Below, piece after piece: positions 16,772-24,497 of a stretch of 64,000 nucleotides of DNA. The stretch comes from Halobaculum saliterrae (GTDB taxonomy: Archaea > Halobacteriota > Halobacteria > Halobacteriales > Haloferacaceae), in assembly GCF_009831625.1 (NCBI RefSeq), contig NZ_WUUS01000002.1, forward strand, positions 372,001-436,000, given 5' to 3'. How positions within the stretch are numbered: position 1 is the first letter of the stretch; every line of letters begins with the position of its first letter. The notes under the pieces are model-generated. The model saw nothing but the letters and a program-made list of their open reading frames with translations, did not search any database and had not been told where the DNA came from. Both the position numbers and the translations under genes were made by a program.

Positions 16772-17782
16772 ATGACAGACCTCGCGGACATCGACATGGA
16801 GTTCGTTCAGCTCGGCGGCACGGGCATCCGGACGAGCGAACTGCAGTTCGGCACGTGGCGATTCGGCAAGGAGACCGAGGAGGGCAACGTCGAGATCGGC
16901 GAGAAGCGCGCCCACAAGCTGCTGGACGCCTACGCGGAGGCCGGCGGACGCTATATCGACACCGCCGACGTGTACGGCGGCGGCGAGAGCGAGCGCTGGA
17001 TCGGCGACTGGCTCGCCGACCGCGACCGTGAGCGCTACACGATCGCCTCCAAGATCTTCTGGCAGATCCGCGACGGCGACCCCAACAGCCGCGGCACGAA
17101 CCGGAAGAACATCCGCCATCGGATCGACGCGTTGCTCGACCGCCTCGGCACCGACTACGTGGACGTGCTGTACATCCACCGCTGGGACGACCAGACGGAC
17201 GCCCGAGAGATGATGAAGACGCTCAACGGCCTCGTCGAGGACGGAAAGGTCCACTACCTCGGTGCCTCGACGCTGCGACCCGACGCGTGGAAGGTCGCAC
17301 GTGCAAACCAGATCGCTCGCAACGAGGGCTGGGAGCCGTTCTCGGTGCTTCAGCCGCGGTACAACCTCGTCGACCGCGAGATCGAGGGAGACTACCTCGA
17401 GATGGCACGCCACGAGGACCTCGCCGTCTGTCCGTGGAGCCCGCTCGGGCAGGGGTTCCTCACCGGGAAGTACACACGCGAGGAGGGGCTGACCGGCGAG
17501 TCGCGTGCTGCCGAATCCGGCCGCTTCGCGGACGCGTACCTCACTGAGGAGAACTTCGACGTACACGACGAGCTCGACGCCGTCGCCGAGGAGGTCGACG
17601 CCTCGCCCGCACAGACCGCCCTCGCGTGGCTGATGCATCGCGACGGCGTCACGGCGCCGATCGTCGGCGCCCGAACGACCGAGCAGTTGGAGGAGAACCT
17701 CGCGGCCGCGACCATCGACCTCTCCGAGGAGCAGGTCGACCGACTCACCGAGGCGAAGGGCGGCCCCTACGCCGGCCTGTGA
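16772..17782 (+). CDS. aldo/keto reductase
   Basis: 336 aa TIM-barrel oxidoreductase, probably NADPH-dependent. The catalytic tetrad is visible: Asp and Tyr in IDTADVYGGGESE, Lys in IASKIFW, and His in VLYIHRWDD. The C-terminal PIVGARTTEQLEENLAA is the cofactor-binding segment of the family. The start MTDLADIDMEF was selected because a CCTTTTCAC element lies about 30 bp upstream; an earlier ATG (16724) lacks this. Substrate unknown. It is a single-gene unit with conventional codon use. Confidence 0.92.
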   Translation: MTDLADIDMEFVQLGGTGIRTSELQFGTWRFGKETEEGNVEIGEKRAHKLLDAYAEAGGRYIDTADVYGGGESERWIGDWLADRDRERYTIASKIFWQIRDGDPNSRGTNRKNIRHRIDALLDRLGTDYVDVLYIHRWDDQTDAREMMKTLNGLVEDGKVHYLGASTLRPDAWKVARANQIARNEGWEPFSVLQPRYNLVDREIEGDYLEMARHEDLAVCPWSPLGQGFLTGKYTREEGLTGESRAAESGRFADAYLTEENFDVHDELDAVAEEVDASPAQTALAWLMHRDGVTAPIVGARTTEQLEENLAAATIDLSEEQVDRLTEAKGGPYAGL

Positions 17783-17845
17783 CCCGGATCGCGGAACTTC
17801 CTCGTCTCGACGATTTTGCTCGGTCGTGAGAACTCGCTGCACAAG

Positions 17846-17881
17846 TTACCTTACGTACCTAAGTTGAGATAGCTACCTATT
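17846..17881. repeat. distal copy of ParA-region TACCT repeats
   Basis: This AT-rich spot contains TACCTTACG, TACCTAAG and GATAGCTACCTATT. The last 14-mer is identical to one at 30101-30114 upstream of parA, 12 kb away. The remainder of the 192-bp gap (17783-17974) holds a short GACAGCGG-type degenerate repeat and nothing else I can name. Confidence 0.5.
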
Positions 17882-17974
17882 CTTCCGTGTTCGGCCATCT
17901 CACGGGGTCTTTCGGGGACCGACGGCGACGTCGATAGTGACAGCGGCGACGACAACGATGGTGACAGCGGTGAC

Positions 17975-18697
17975 CTACAGTTCGATCGCCGCCAGTTCCG
18001 ACTCCAGTTCCGCGATCTCCTCGTTGTACGCCTCGACGAAGCCGCGGAACTTCGGGGCATACTTCCGCACGTCGGCCGCGGAGGGCGCCTCGTACTGCGA
18101 GAGGAGGTAGACGCCGCCGCTGCCGCCCGCACGGAGATACGAGACGCCGTCCCGGTCCCACTTCAACTCCCAGCGAGTGCCGTCGACGCGAGCGGCGTAT
18201 GTCCCGTAGTCACCCCCCTCGTAGCGGTGCAGTTCGCCGGCCATCCGGTCGCAGGTGTCGCGAACGGCGTCGAGCACGCGGTCGCGTTCGGCGACCGCCG
18301 TCTCCGTCGTCCTCGCATCCGGGAACTCCGTGGACACGTCGTCGAGGACGCCCTCCAGCGAGGCGACGTAGTCGTTGAAGCCGCGAACGAACGCGTCGTA
18401 GTCCGCGAGCGCCGTCGCCAAGGGTTCGGGCTCCGGGTCGCGCTTCGTCGAGATCACGTACACGTCCGCGCCGCTCTTCGGCGAGAACAGGAGATACTCC
18501 AAGTCGCCGCCCTCGTATTTCACCGTCCACGTGCCGCGGTCGGTGTCGACGTCCCGGCTGCCGTAGTCGCCGCCCTGCAGCAGCGCCAGTTGGTAGGCAA
18601 TCTGCCCTGCGTGCTCGCGGACCGCCTCGACTATCTCGTCGCGTCGGTCGGCGACCGCGTCCGCATCGGCGGGGTCGACCGGAGGCCAGTCAGTCAC
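17975..18697 (-). CDS. hypothetical protein with duplicated domain
   Basis: 240 aa made of two similar halves. Each has a helix, then GGDYGS/GGDYGT, a WTVKYEGG/WELKWDRDG strand, a Leu/Tyr strand pair (YLLFSPKSGADVYVIS; YLRAGGSGGVYLLS) and a closing helix (FVRGFNDYVASLEG; FVEAYNEEIAELES). This looks like an internal tandem duplication. The GTG start (VTDWPPVD) is supported by GGTTATGCC about 30 bp upstream; the longer in-frame reading is Arg/Ser-rich and unlike the rest. No function is known to me. Confidence 0.75.
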   Translation of the reverse strand: MTDWPPVDPADADAVADRRDEIVEAVREHAGQIAYQLALLQGGDYGSRDVDTDRGTWTVKYEGGDLEYLLFSPKSGADVYVISTKRDPEPEPLATALADYDAFVRGFNDYVASLEGVLDDVSTEFPDARTTETAVAERDRVLDAVRDTCDRMAGELHRYEGGDYGTYAARVDGTRWELKWDRDGVSYLRAGGSGGVYLLSQYEAPSAADVRKYAPKFRGFVEAYNEEIAELESELAAIEL

Positions 18698-18785
18698 GGC
18701 TGTAGGTGACGCTGGCGAGGCATAACCACGCCGGTGTGGGTCGCCGGAACGGCGGTCCCGATCGGCGGTTCTCGTCCCGGCCGGA

Positions 18786-19013
18786 TCAGCTGTGCGTGAA
18801 GATGTACGCCTGTCCGTCGTCGACGCCGACGCAGAGGTCCAACTGCTTCGAGAGATCCAGGCTCGTGGGATTCTGCTTGCAGACGACGAGGTCGTCGAAC
18901 GGGTCGCCGCAGGCGGGACACGCGACCGCAACGGTGTTCTGGTACGACTTGATCGCGGCGTTGTCCTCACGCTTGGTCAGCGACGTGAGCAGTTCCTCCG
19001 TGTCGATGTCCAT
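18786..19013 (-). CDS. small CxxC protein, flagella-cluster-protein-like
   Basis: 75 aa. It contains QNTVAVACPACGDPFDDLVVC, a CPxC pair with a further Cys, followed by DLCVGVDDGQAYIFTH. It resembles the small haloarchaeal proteins often named flagella cluster protein (DUF7385-like). The start MDIDTEELL was preferred over a Met seven residues upstream. It lies between two other minus-strand genes but has its own gaps. Probable metal-binding adaptor; role unproven. Confidence 0.7.
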   Translation of the reverse strand: MDIDTEELLTSLTKREDNAAIKSYQNTVAVACPACGDPFDDLVVCKQNPTSLDLSKQLDLCVGVDDGQAYIFTHS

Positions 19014-19093
19014 GCGAGTCGATACGAGCCCCACCTAATCAATCATCAGGACCGGACAGTCCGCAGGCACCGTTGCGCGCTCGATCGAGCGGC

Positions 19094-20017
19094 TCACACT
19101 CGCTCGATCACCGTCTCCGCGAACCGCGTCAGCTCCGCCTCGGGGTCGTCGCCGCCGGCGGGCGAGACGAGGACGTGGTCGACGCCCATCTCGTCGAGCC
19201 CGCGGAAGTACTCGACGAACCACTCCGCGCCGGCACAATAGCCGAGGTGACGCTGTTCAGGGTCCATTTCGGGATCGTCTGCGAGTTCGGTCCGAACCGC
19301 CATCGCGTACGGCTTGCCGCCGGCGGCCGCTCGCCAGTCGTCGAGGTACGACTCCAGCGTCGACTCCGGGAGGTGATAGAAGAACCAACCGTCGCCGCGG
19401 TCCGCGATCCACTCGATCGACTGCCGTGCGAATCCGGTCGGGAGCATCGGGATCGACTCGCCGACGGGCTTCGGGACCACGTCGAGGTCGCCGTCGAGTT
19501 CTCCCCACGAGCCGTCGACCTCCGGGAAGTCGTCGCTCCAGACCGTCCGCAGGAGGTCGATCGACTCGCGAAACCGCTCGCCGCGCTCGTCGATGTCGAC
19601 GCCGAACGCCGGGAACTCCGGGTCGCGGTCGCCGGTAGCGACGCCCAGCACCAGCCGCCCGTCGGAGAGGTGGTCCACCGTCGCGGCGCTCTTGGCGACG
19701 TGCAGCGGGTGTCGCAGCGGGAGCACGACGCTCGCGGTACCGATCGCGATCTCGTCGGTGTGGGCGGCGACGTGGCCGAGCCACGGCCACGTGTCGTACG
19801 TCTGGCCCGCGTCGCCGAACCGCGGCCAGTACAGCGGCACGTCGCGTGCCCACAGCCCGTCGAACCCGACCGACTCGGCGTGGGCAGCCAGCGTCATCTC
19901 CTCGTGAACGGAGGGGCGCGACTCGCGAGCGTCAGTCAGGGGGAATCCTGTTCCGAACGTCAGATCGTCGCTGGCGAACAGACGGCCGTACCCGGGATGT
20001 TCACTCCAGTCTGTCAC
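19094..20017 (-). CDS. LLM-class flavin-dependent oxidoreductase
   Basis: 307 aa luciferase-like monooxygenase-fold protein. Family features are GFDGLWARDVPLYWPRF near 50-66, IAIGTASVVLPLRHPLHVAKSAATVDHLSDGRLVLGVATG (the typical core), a central GERFRESIDLLRTVW, and C-terminal EYFRGLDEMGVDHVLVSPAG. Relatives use FMN or coenzyme F420; haloarchaea have F420, so either is possible. It is a single gene with no substrate clues nearby. Confidence 0.88.
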   Translation of the reverse strand: MTDWSEHPGYGRLFASDDLTFGTGFPLTDARESRPSVHEEMTLAAHAESVGFDGLWARDVPLYWPRFGDAGQTYDTWPWLGHVAAHTDEIAIGTASVVLPLRHPLHVAKSAATVDHLSDGRLVLGVATGDRDPEFPAFGVDIDERGERFRESIDLLRTVWSDDFPEVDGSWGELDGDLDVVPKPVGESIPMLPTGFARQSIEWIADRGDGWFFYHLPESTLESYLDDWRAAAGGKPYAMAVRTELADDPEMDPEQRHLGYCAGAEWFVEYFRGLDEMGVDHVLVSPAGGDDPEAELTRFAETVIERV

Positions 20018-20152
20018 GCTCCACCGTCCGCTCCCGGGGCGTTTGGGGTTGGTGGTCCCGGACCCGGCGGAATGGGAACCGCATCCGAGGTGCCGGAAAC
20101 CGAGCGACGATCGCCGGGACCCCGATCATGTCCCTCACCGCTCCGTCCTCGT
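20018..20152. other. intergenic flank of the mobile element
   Basis: No gene is seen between the LLM oxidoreductase start and the left end of the element at 20153. The last eight bases (GTCCTCGT, 20145-20152) are the left copy of the probable target-site duplication. Confidence 0.5.
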
Positions 20153-20414
20153 GGCTCTGTTGAAATCATATTGGTCCGACACGATTCCCGCTGAAACAGC
20201 CCTTAGTTAGAGATGACTCACTTATTGACCCAAACCGCCAACCCACCGAGATAGTATCAGAAACTCGGCAGAAAAATATAGAGGACGGATGTAGTAGCCT
20301 ACTATCCTTCGTTTCAGTGGTAAGCAAGTGGCCTGGCCGATAGGAAGGGTCTGACTTTCTATCAGAAATTTCAGACGAGAACCTGTGAAAGAGAATTCTA
20401 ACCGTGGCGCTGAT

Positions 20415-20819
20415 TCAGTACGTAATGACTTCTAATCCGTCGACGCCATAGAAATCAGTGTCATTCGAAATAACGGGTTCATCCAGTAGAAGCCCATGTG
20501 CGGCGACAACGGAATCTGCCCCGTCGAGTTTCGCTGCTGAATCGGACTTGATGTGATTCCCATTCAACTCACCCGCCCGGCGAGCTACTTGAGGGGTCAG
20601 ATCCAACTTGGATCGACTCGCAATAAGTCGATCGTAGAGCATCCGCAGCTGCTCGGCCGTTTCGGGGTCAGCTGCGTTCCCGATTCCAGTATACGCCTCC
20701 CAGATGACAGCGGTTGGGATTCGGATCGGCTTCTCCTGTTCTTCAAGTTCTAGTGCTTTCATTCTCGCGTTCTCGTTCCGATCAACGAGTGCCCCGAGAT
20801 ACTGTGTATCCAGAATCAT
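20415..20819 (-). CDS. vapC: VapC-type PIN-domain toxin
   Basis: 134 aa PIN-domain ribonuclease. Acidic metal ligands are visible in MILDTQYL (Asp4), AVIWEAYTG (Glu41), LDGADSVVAA (about Asp100) and ISNDTDFYGV (Asp near 119). The start overlaps the antitoxin stop by 4 bp (ATGA), the usual TA organisation with the antitoxin first. Such toxins cleave tRNA or rRNA; the target here is unknown. The gene is cargo of the 20153-21272 element and is less GC-rich than its surroundings. Confidence 0.88.
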   Translation of the reverse strand: MILDTQYLGALVDRNENARMKALELEEQEKPIRIPTAVIWEAYTGIGNAADPETAEQLRMLYDRLIASRSKLDLTPQVARRAGELNGNHIKSDSAAKLDGADSVVAAHGLLLDEPVISNDTDFYGVDGLEVITY

Positions 20820-21031
20820 TCGTGCGTGGGTGACGTCGCACCCACGGCTCCGTCTGTCGCCTCCTCGACACTGAAATTCAGGTCAAGTTCGGCAGCGTCG
20901 TCCGCAAAGTCTGTAAGAGAGTATCCGCCAACGAGCCGGTCAAGCGTCTCGGAGAGGGTTTCTCCCTCCTTATTCTCGCTTTTCACCCGTGCGTAAAGGT
21001 CCTCGCTGATCCGGATCTGTTTCGTTCCCAT
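20816..21031 (-). CDS. vapB: VapB-like antitoxin
   Basis: 71 aa. The N-terminus (KQIRISEDLYARVKSENKEG) looks like a ribbon-helix-helix strand and helix. An ETLSETLDRLVGGYSL helix follows, then an acidic C-terminal tail that would thread into the PIN toxin. The start MGTKQIRI is preferred over a Met ten residues upstream. It probably represses its own operon. The 240 bp upstream run to the element's right end and contain no further gene. Confidence 0.8.
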   Translation of the reverse strand: MGTKQIRISEDLYARVKSENKEGETLSETLDRLVGGYSLTDFADDAAELDLNFSVEEATDGAVGATSPTHE

Positions 21032-21279
21032 ATACGCCCGTTGACGCCGTTGACAGTTCAACCTACCGCCACGCGTTAGAGCTGGCTTCTGTATCGACCG
21101 ATTCAGCCGTCTATCTCAAAACGTGAAGCCCGTGGCCGAGACGCACCCTGAATGCAGCAGATTCGCGTGAAATCAACAAAATCTGTCAAAATCTACGGCG
21201 ATACATTCGCTGTTCTGTCAACCGGCAGGTTCAGCAGGACAGTTGTCGAACTATTAGGATTTCTACAGAGCTGTCCCCG

Positions 21280-22419
21280 TTACGTCGCCTCGAACGTCGC
21301 CACGATCCCGGCGTGATCCGAGGGCCACACTGAGCCGCTCCGGCCGTCGCTGTCACCGTTGCTGTCGCCGTCGACCCGGACGCGGTCGGTTCGCCTGTGG
21401 TTCACCCGGCTGACGTCCGTGGCCCGAAGGTCGCCCCGTCGGAGGACCGCGTCGATCCGTCTGCTCAACTGCGACCGATCGTTGCGGAGGTCCGGCGACT
21501 GGCAGCACGTGTTGCCCTTCGCTTGGGGATTGACCCGGTCATAAGAATCGGTGAAGCTGTCGGTGAGCATGTCGTACGCGGCGGGCTCGTACCCCGGGCC
21601 GCTGTTGAGGTCACCACAAAGGACGACGGGGTTCGATCCCCGGAGACCGTCGAGCAGCTCGCGCGCCTGCACGACGCGGAGGAACGACGACACCGACTCC
21701 AGATGCGTCGAGACCGCTGTGAACTCGGCCCCGTCCGTCGCGACATCGGCCCGCGCGTATCCCCGGCGGAGTGCGACCTCCTGCTCGGTGCCCGGAACCG
21801 TCAGCGAGAGGTCCATATCGTAGGACTTCGTGACGACGTCGTTCACGTCGACGCCGGCCCGCACGAGGAGCGCGTTCCTGTCGGTGACGCGCAGGTCGAC
21901 CGACCCGTCGTTGGTCTCAGCGGGGAGTTCCGCGTCGGAGGTGGCCGTCACCGCCGCGCGATCGTATCGGAGGCCTCGCGCCTCCAGCGCCCGCTCGACT
22001 TCCGCGAGGAGGTCGACGACCTCGGTGGAGGCGCGGTCCCCACCAGTCGACGCGAAGTCACCCGGCTCCTGTTTCCTGAACAGCGACGCCTCCTGCAGCG
22101 CGACCACGTCGGCGTCCGTTGCCGCCACCGCCGCGGCGACGGCGTCCGCCCGCGCCCGGTACTCCGCGGGCTCGATCTCGGTCAGGAACTGGCCGACGAT
22201 ACGGCGAAGCTGCCGATACGAGGACGCACCGAGCAGCCTCGAGTAGTCGAGTCCGAGATAGACGTTCTGTGTCAGCACAGTCGTTTGCGGTGGCGTCGCC
22301 GCCCGGCCTACCGGCAGACCGCTCCCCGCGACGGCGGCCCCTACCGCTCCCGTCAGTCCCTGGAGGACGGCCCGACGGGTCGACCCCGGGTCCGGTTCGC
22401 TTGACTCGTATGGACTCAC
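21280..22419 (-). CDS. secreted endonuclease/exonuclease/phosphatase-family protein
   Basis: 379 aa. The N-terminus has a twin-arginine signal (STRRAVLQGLTGAVG followed by a hydrophobic core and AxA-like site), so it is exported folded. The mature part has the EEP-family motifs in order: TQNVYLGLD, ALQEAS (catalytic Glu), STHLES, CGDLNSGPG (Asp/Asn), RRIDAVL and WPSDHAGIVATF (Ser-Asp-His). It could hydrolyse extracellular DNA or phosphodiesters, releasing phosphate. Its stop codon lies exactly at the right boundary of the vapBC element. It probably has its own promoter in the 264-bp gap upstream. Confidence 0.88.
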   Translation of the reverse strand: MSPYESSEPDPGSTRRAVLQGLTGAVGAAVAGSGLPVGRAATPPQTTVLTQNVYLGLDYSRLLGASSYRQLRRIVGQFLTEIEPAEYRARADAVAAAVAATDADVVALQEASLFRKQEPGDFASTGGDRASTEVVDLLAEVERALEARGLRYDRAAVTATSDAELPAETNDGSVDLRVTDRNALLVRAGVDVNDVVTKSYDMDLSLTVPGTEQEVALRRGYARADVATDGAEFTAVSTHLESVSSFLRVVQARELLDGLRGSNPVVLCGDLNSGPGYEPAAYDMLTDSFTDSYDRVNPQAKGNTCCQSPDLRNDRSQLSRRIDAVLRRGDLRATDVSRVNHRRTDRVRVDGDSNGDSDGRSGSVWPSDHAGIVATFEAT

Positions 22420-22683
22420 ACCGGTCGCTCGAACCTGAGTCGCTTCGTTATACGGAGAGAATTTGTCCGTAGTGGATCGGTATCATCGGCAATGTAGAGA
22501 GTCGAGTTCCGTTGTGAGTGTCGCGGGGGGGTCGGTCTTTCGGCGGGTGATGGGTCGACCGCGTGTACGAGAGTACAGACTGGGTATGGTCGACGATTGG
22601 CTCTGCCGAGGGCCGACGACGGAGAACTCGGTGACTCCCGGTCGACGTACAAACGTCAAGTGCCTCCCTCGCGGACACCCGGT

Positions 22684-23169
22684 ATGGCCGACGTGGACAT
22701 CGACGACGTGGACAAGGCGATCCTGTACGCACTCCAGGAGGACGCTCGAAACATGTCGTCCGGAGACATCGCGGAGCGAACGGGTACCTCGGACAGTACT
22801 GTCCGCAAGCGTATCCAGCGTCTCCAGTCGGACGGCGTGATCAAGGGATACAGCGCAAGCGTCGACTATCAGAAATCGGGCTATCCGCTCCGAATGTTGC
22901 TCTACTGTACCGCGACGATCTCCGAACGTGGCGACCTGATCCCCGATATCCTCGGAATAGACGGCGTTGTATCGGTCCAGGAGCTGGTCACCGGTGAACA
23001 GAACCTCCTCGTGACTGTCGTCGGCGAGACGGACAGCGAGGTCACGCCCGTCGCACAGGAGCTGATCGATATGGGACTCACCGTCGCCGACGAGGTCCTC
23101 GTGCGAACCCACGAGACGACCCCGTTCGGCGAGTTCGACGCCACCGATCGGACGACGGACGACGCCTAG
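22684..23169 (+). CDS. Lrp/AsnC-family transcriptional regulator
   Basis: 161 aa. Residues 1-60 are a winged helix-turn-helix (VDKAILYALQEDARNMSSGDIAERTGTSDSTVRKRIQRLQSDGVIKGY). The C-terminal alpha/beta RAM-like domain (SVQELVTGEQNLLVTVVGETDS) would bind an amino acid or other small effector and mediate oligomerisation. The start MADVDIDD is preferred over an ATG 87 bp upstream whose reading is atypical. It is convergent with, and overlaps by 4 bp, the amidohydrolase gene, which may be a target. Confidence 0.9.
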   Translation: MADVDIDDVDKAILYALQEDARNMSSGDIAERTGTSDSTVRKRIQRLQSDGVIKGYSASVDYQKSGYPLRMLLYCTATISERGDLIPDILGIDGVVSVQELVTGEQNLLVTVVGETDSEVTPVAQELIDMGLTVADEVLVRTHETTPFGEFDATDRTTDDA

Positions 23170-24182
23170 ACGACGACCCGCTCGACGTCCAGTTCGGTCG
23201 CGCGCCGGACGACCGCCTCGACCGGATCAACCGAGTCGGCCAGGTTGTCCGAATCCCCGTCGAGGACGATGAACGCGGCACGCCGGCCCGGGGCGATAAC
23301 GCCACAGTCGAGTCCGGCGATCTCAGCGCCGGCCACGGTAGCCATCCGTAGCACTTCCCGGGCAGTCACGTCGAACCGTTTCGCTGTGTACGCCATTTCC
23401 CGAAACATCGACGGAGGGTTCAGCATCACGTTGTCTGTCCCGAGCGCGACAGTCGTGTGATCGAGTAACTCCCGGATCGGTGGCGTTCCGACGTCGAGCA
23501 CGGTGTTCGCTCTCGGGCAGACCGCGATCGGCACCGACCGTTCCTCGACCCGTTCGAGATGCTCCCGTTCCGCGTGCACCATGTGGACGAGGAGTTCCGG
23601 CTCCAGATCGAGCGCCGGGTGGATGTCCGTCGCGTCGGGTTCGCCGGCATGGATGGCGAATGGGACGCCCCGCTCCCGGCAAGCCGCACGTTGGTCGGCG
23701 AAGTCGTTGTCGTTCGCCCCGGACGCGCCGTATCCGTCGGCGACATCGAGCACGGAGCTATCGCCGCTGCCGAACACGAACGGGTCGATGTCCAGCGGCG
23801 TTGCGGCCTCGCGAAGCGCGCGGGCTCCGGGCGTCCCCGACTCGCGGAAGTCGAGACAGGAGACCGTCCCGGTTCGCTGCATGAATCGGAGCGTCCGGCG
23901 CATCGCCGTCACGAGCTCGGACCGATCGGCCGCGTCCAGTCGTCGGTGTTTCAGGCTCCCCGGCGGCGCCACGGCCTCCTCGAGCCCGAGGCCGACGGCC
24001 GCTTCCTTCGCGACGGAATCGCCCAAGTGCGTGTGTGCGTTAACGAACGCCGGCAGTACGATGTCGGTCGACGTCGTTCCCGTCTCCTCGACGGACTCGA
24101 TCCGCCCGTCCTCGACGACGACCCGTCCACGGACCGGTTCGAACGACCGCCCGGCGAGAACAGTCCCCGAGAGTTCCTCCAT
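23166..24182 (-). CDS. amidohydrolase-family metal-dependent hydrolase
   Basis: 338 aa TIM-barrel metal hydrolase of the chlorohydrolase/cytosine-deaminase type. Motifs: VNAHTHLGD (metal HxH), FAIHAGEPD and LLVHMVHAERE (further His), and ALGTDNVML (catalytic Asp). The N- and C-terminal beta segments (VVVEDGRIESVEE; GVIAPGRRAAFIVLDGDSDN) form the composite beta-sandwich. It probably deaminates or hydrolyses a nitrogenous heterocycle; the substrate cannot be told. It is convergent with the Lrp gene by 4 bp. Confidence 0.9.
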   Translation of the reverse strand: MEELSGTVLAGRSFEPVRGRVVVEDGRIESVEETGTTSTDIVLPAFVNAHTHLGDSVAKEAAVGLGLEEAVAPPGSLKHRRLDAADRSELVTAMRRTLRFMQRTGTVSCLDFRESGTPGARALREAATPLDIDPFVFGSGDSSVLDVADGYGASGANDNDFADQRAACRERGVPFAIHAGEPDATDIHPALDLEPELLVHMVHAEREHLERVEERSVPIAVCPRANTVLDVGTPPIRELLDHTTVALGTDNVMLNPPSMFREMAYTAKRFDVTAREVLRMATVAGAEIAGLDCGVIAPGRRAAFIVLDGDSDNLADSVDPVEAVVRRATELDVERVVV

Positions 24183-24497
24183 GCCGATACACCCGAGTCG
24201 AATAACGATATGGGTTCCTGAATCAACAGCGCGAACGGTCCGGTAACCGCCTCGGGGTTCGAAGCGTCATGTCCGAGGGGTCGATGGAGAGTTCCCCGGA
24301 CGGACGGTCGCGCCCGGACGGAGCTCTCCTGTGGTAGCCTCGGTAGCGAACGAAGAGTACCGCCCTCGAAACCATAATGTTCTATAATACAAGATATTCG
24401 AACGTTTTGTGAGTATAGAAGGGATTATTAGGCAATCTGTTCTCATGGGGCGTAGAGACGAACGAGAACGGGATCCGGTCCCGTCTCGGTCGCTCGG
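24183..24497. other. regulatory gap upstream of dabB
   Basis: 315 bp between the divergent amidohydrolase and dabB. The centre (24370-24440) is AT-rich with several TATA-like stretches (ATAATAC, GAGTATAG, GGGATTATTAG) 60-130 bp before the dabB start, implying a leader or several start sites. No convincing gene: the short reading through it lacks haloarchaeal composition. Confidence 0.45.

Larger units (their letters stand above)
20153..21272. mobile_element. non-autonomous element carrying vapBC
   Basis: The left end begins GGCTCTGTTGAAATC and the right end, read inward on the other strand, begins AGCTCTGTAGAAATC. The match continues imperfectly for about 45 bp, including CGACA and GCTGAA blocks. 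Immediately outside are GTCCTCGT (20145-20152) and GTCCCCGT (21273-21280), an 8-bp near-perfect direct repeat. The 1,120-bp interior encodes only a vapBC pair and has no transposase. The AT content is higher than in its neighbours. It looks like a MITE-like or transporter-bit-type element mobilised in trans by an IS with related ends. The right insertion boundary abuts the stop codon of the 21280 gene. Confidence 0.7.
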
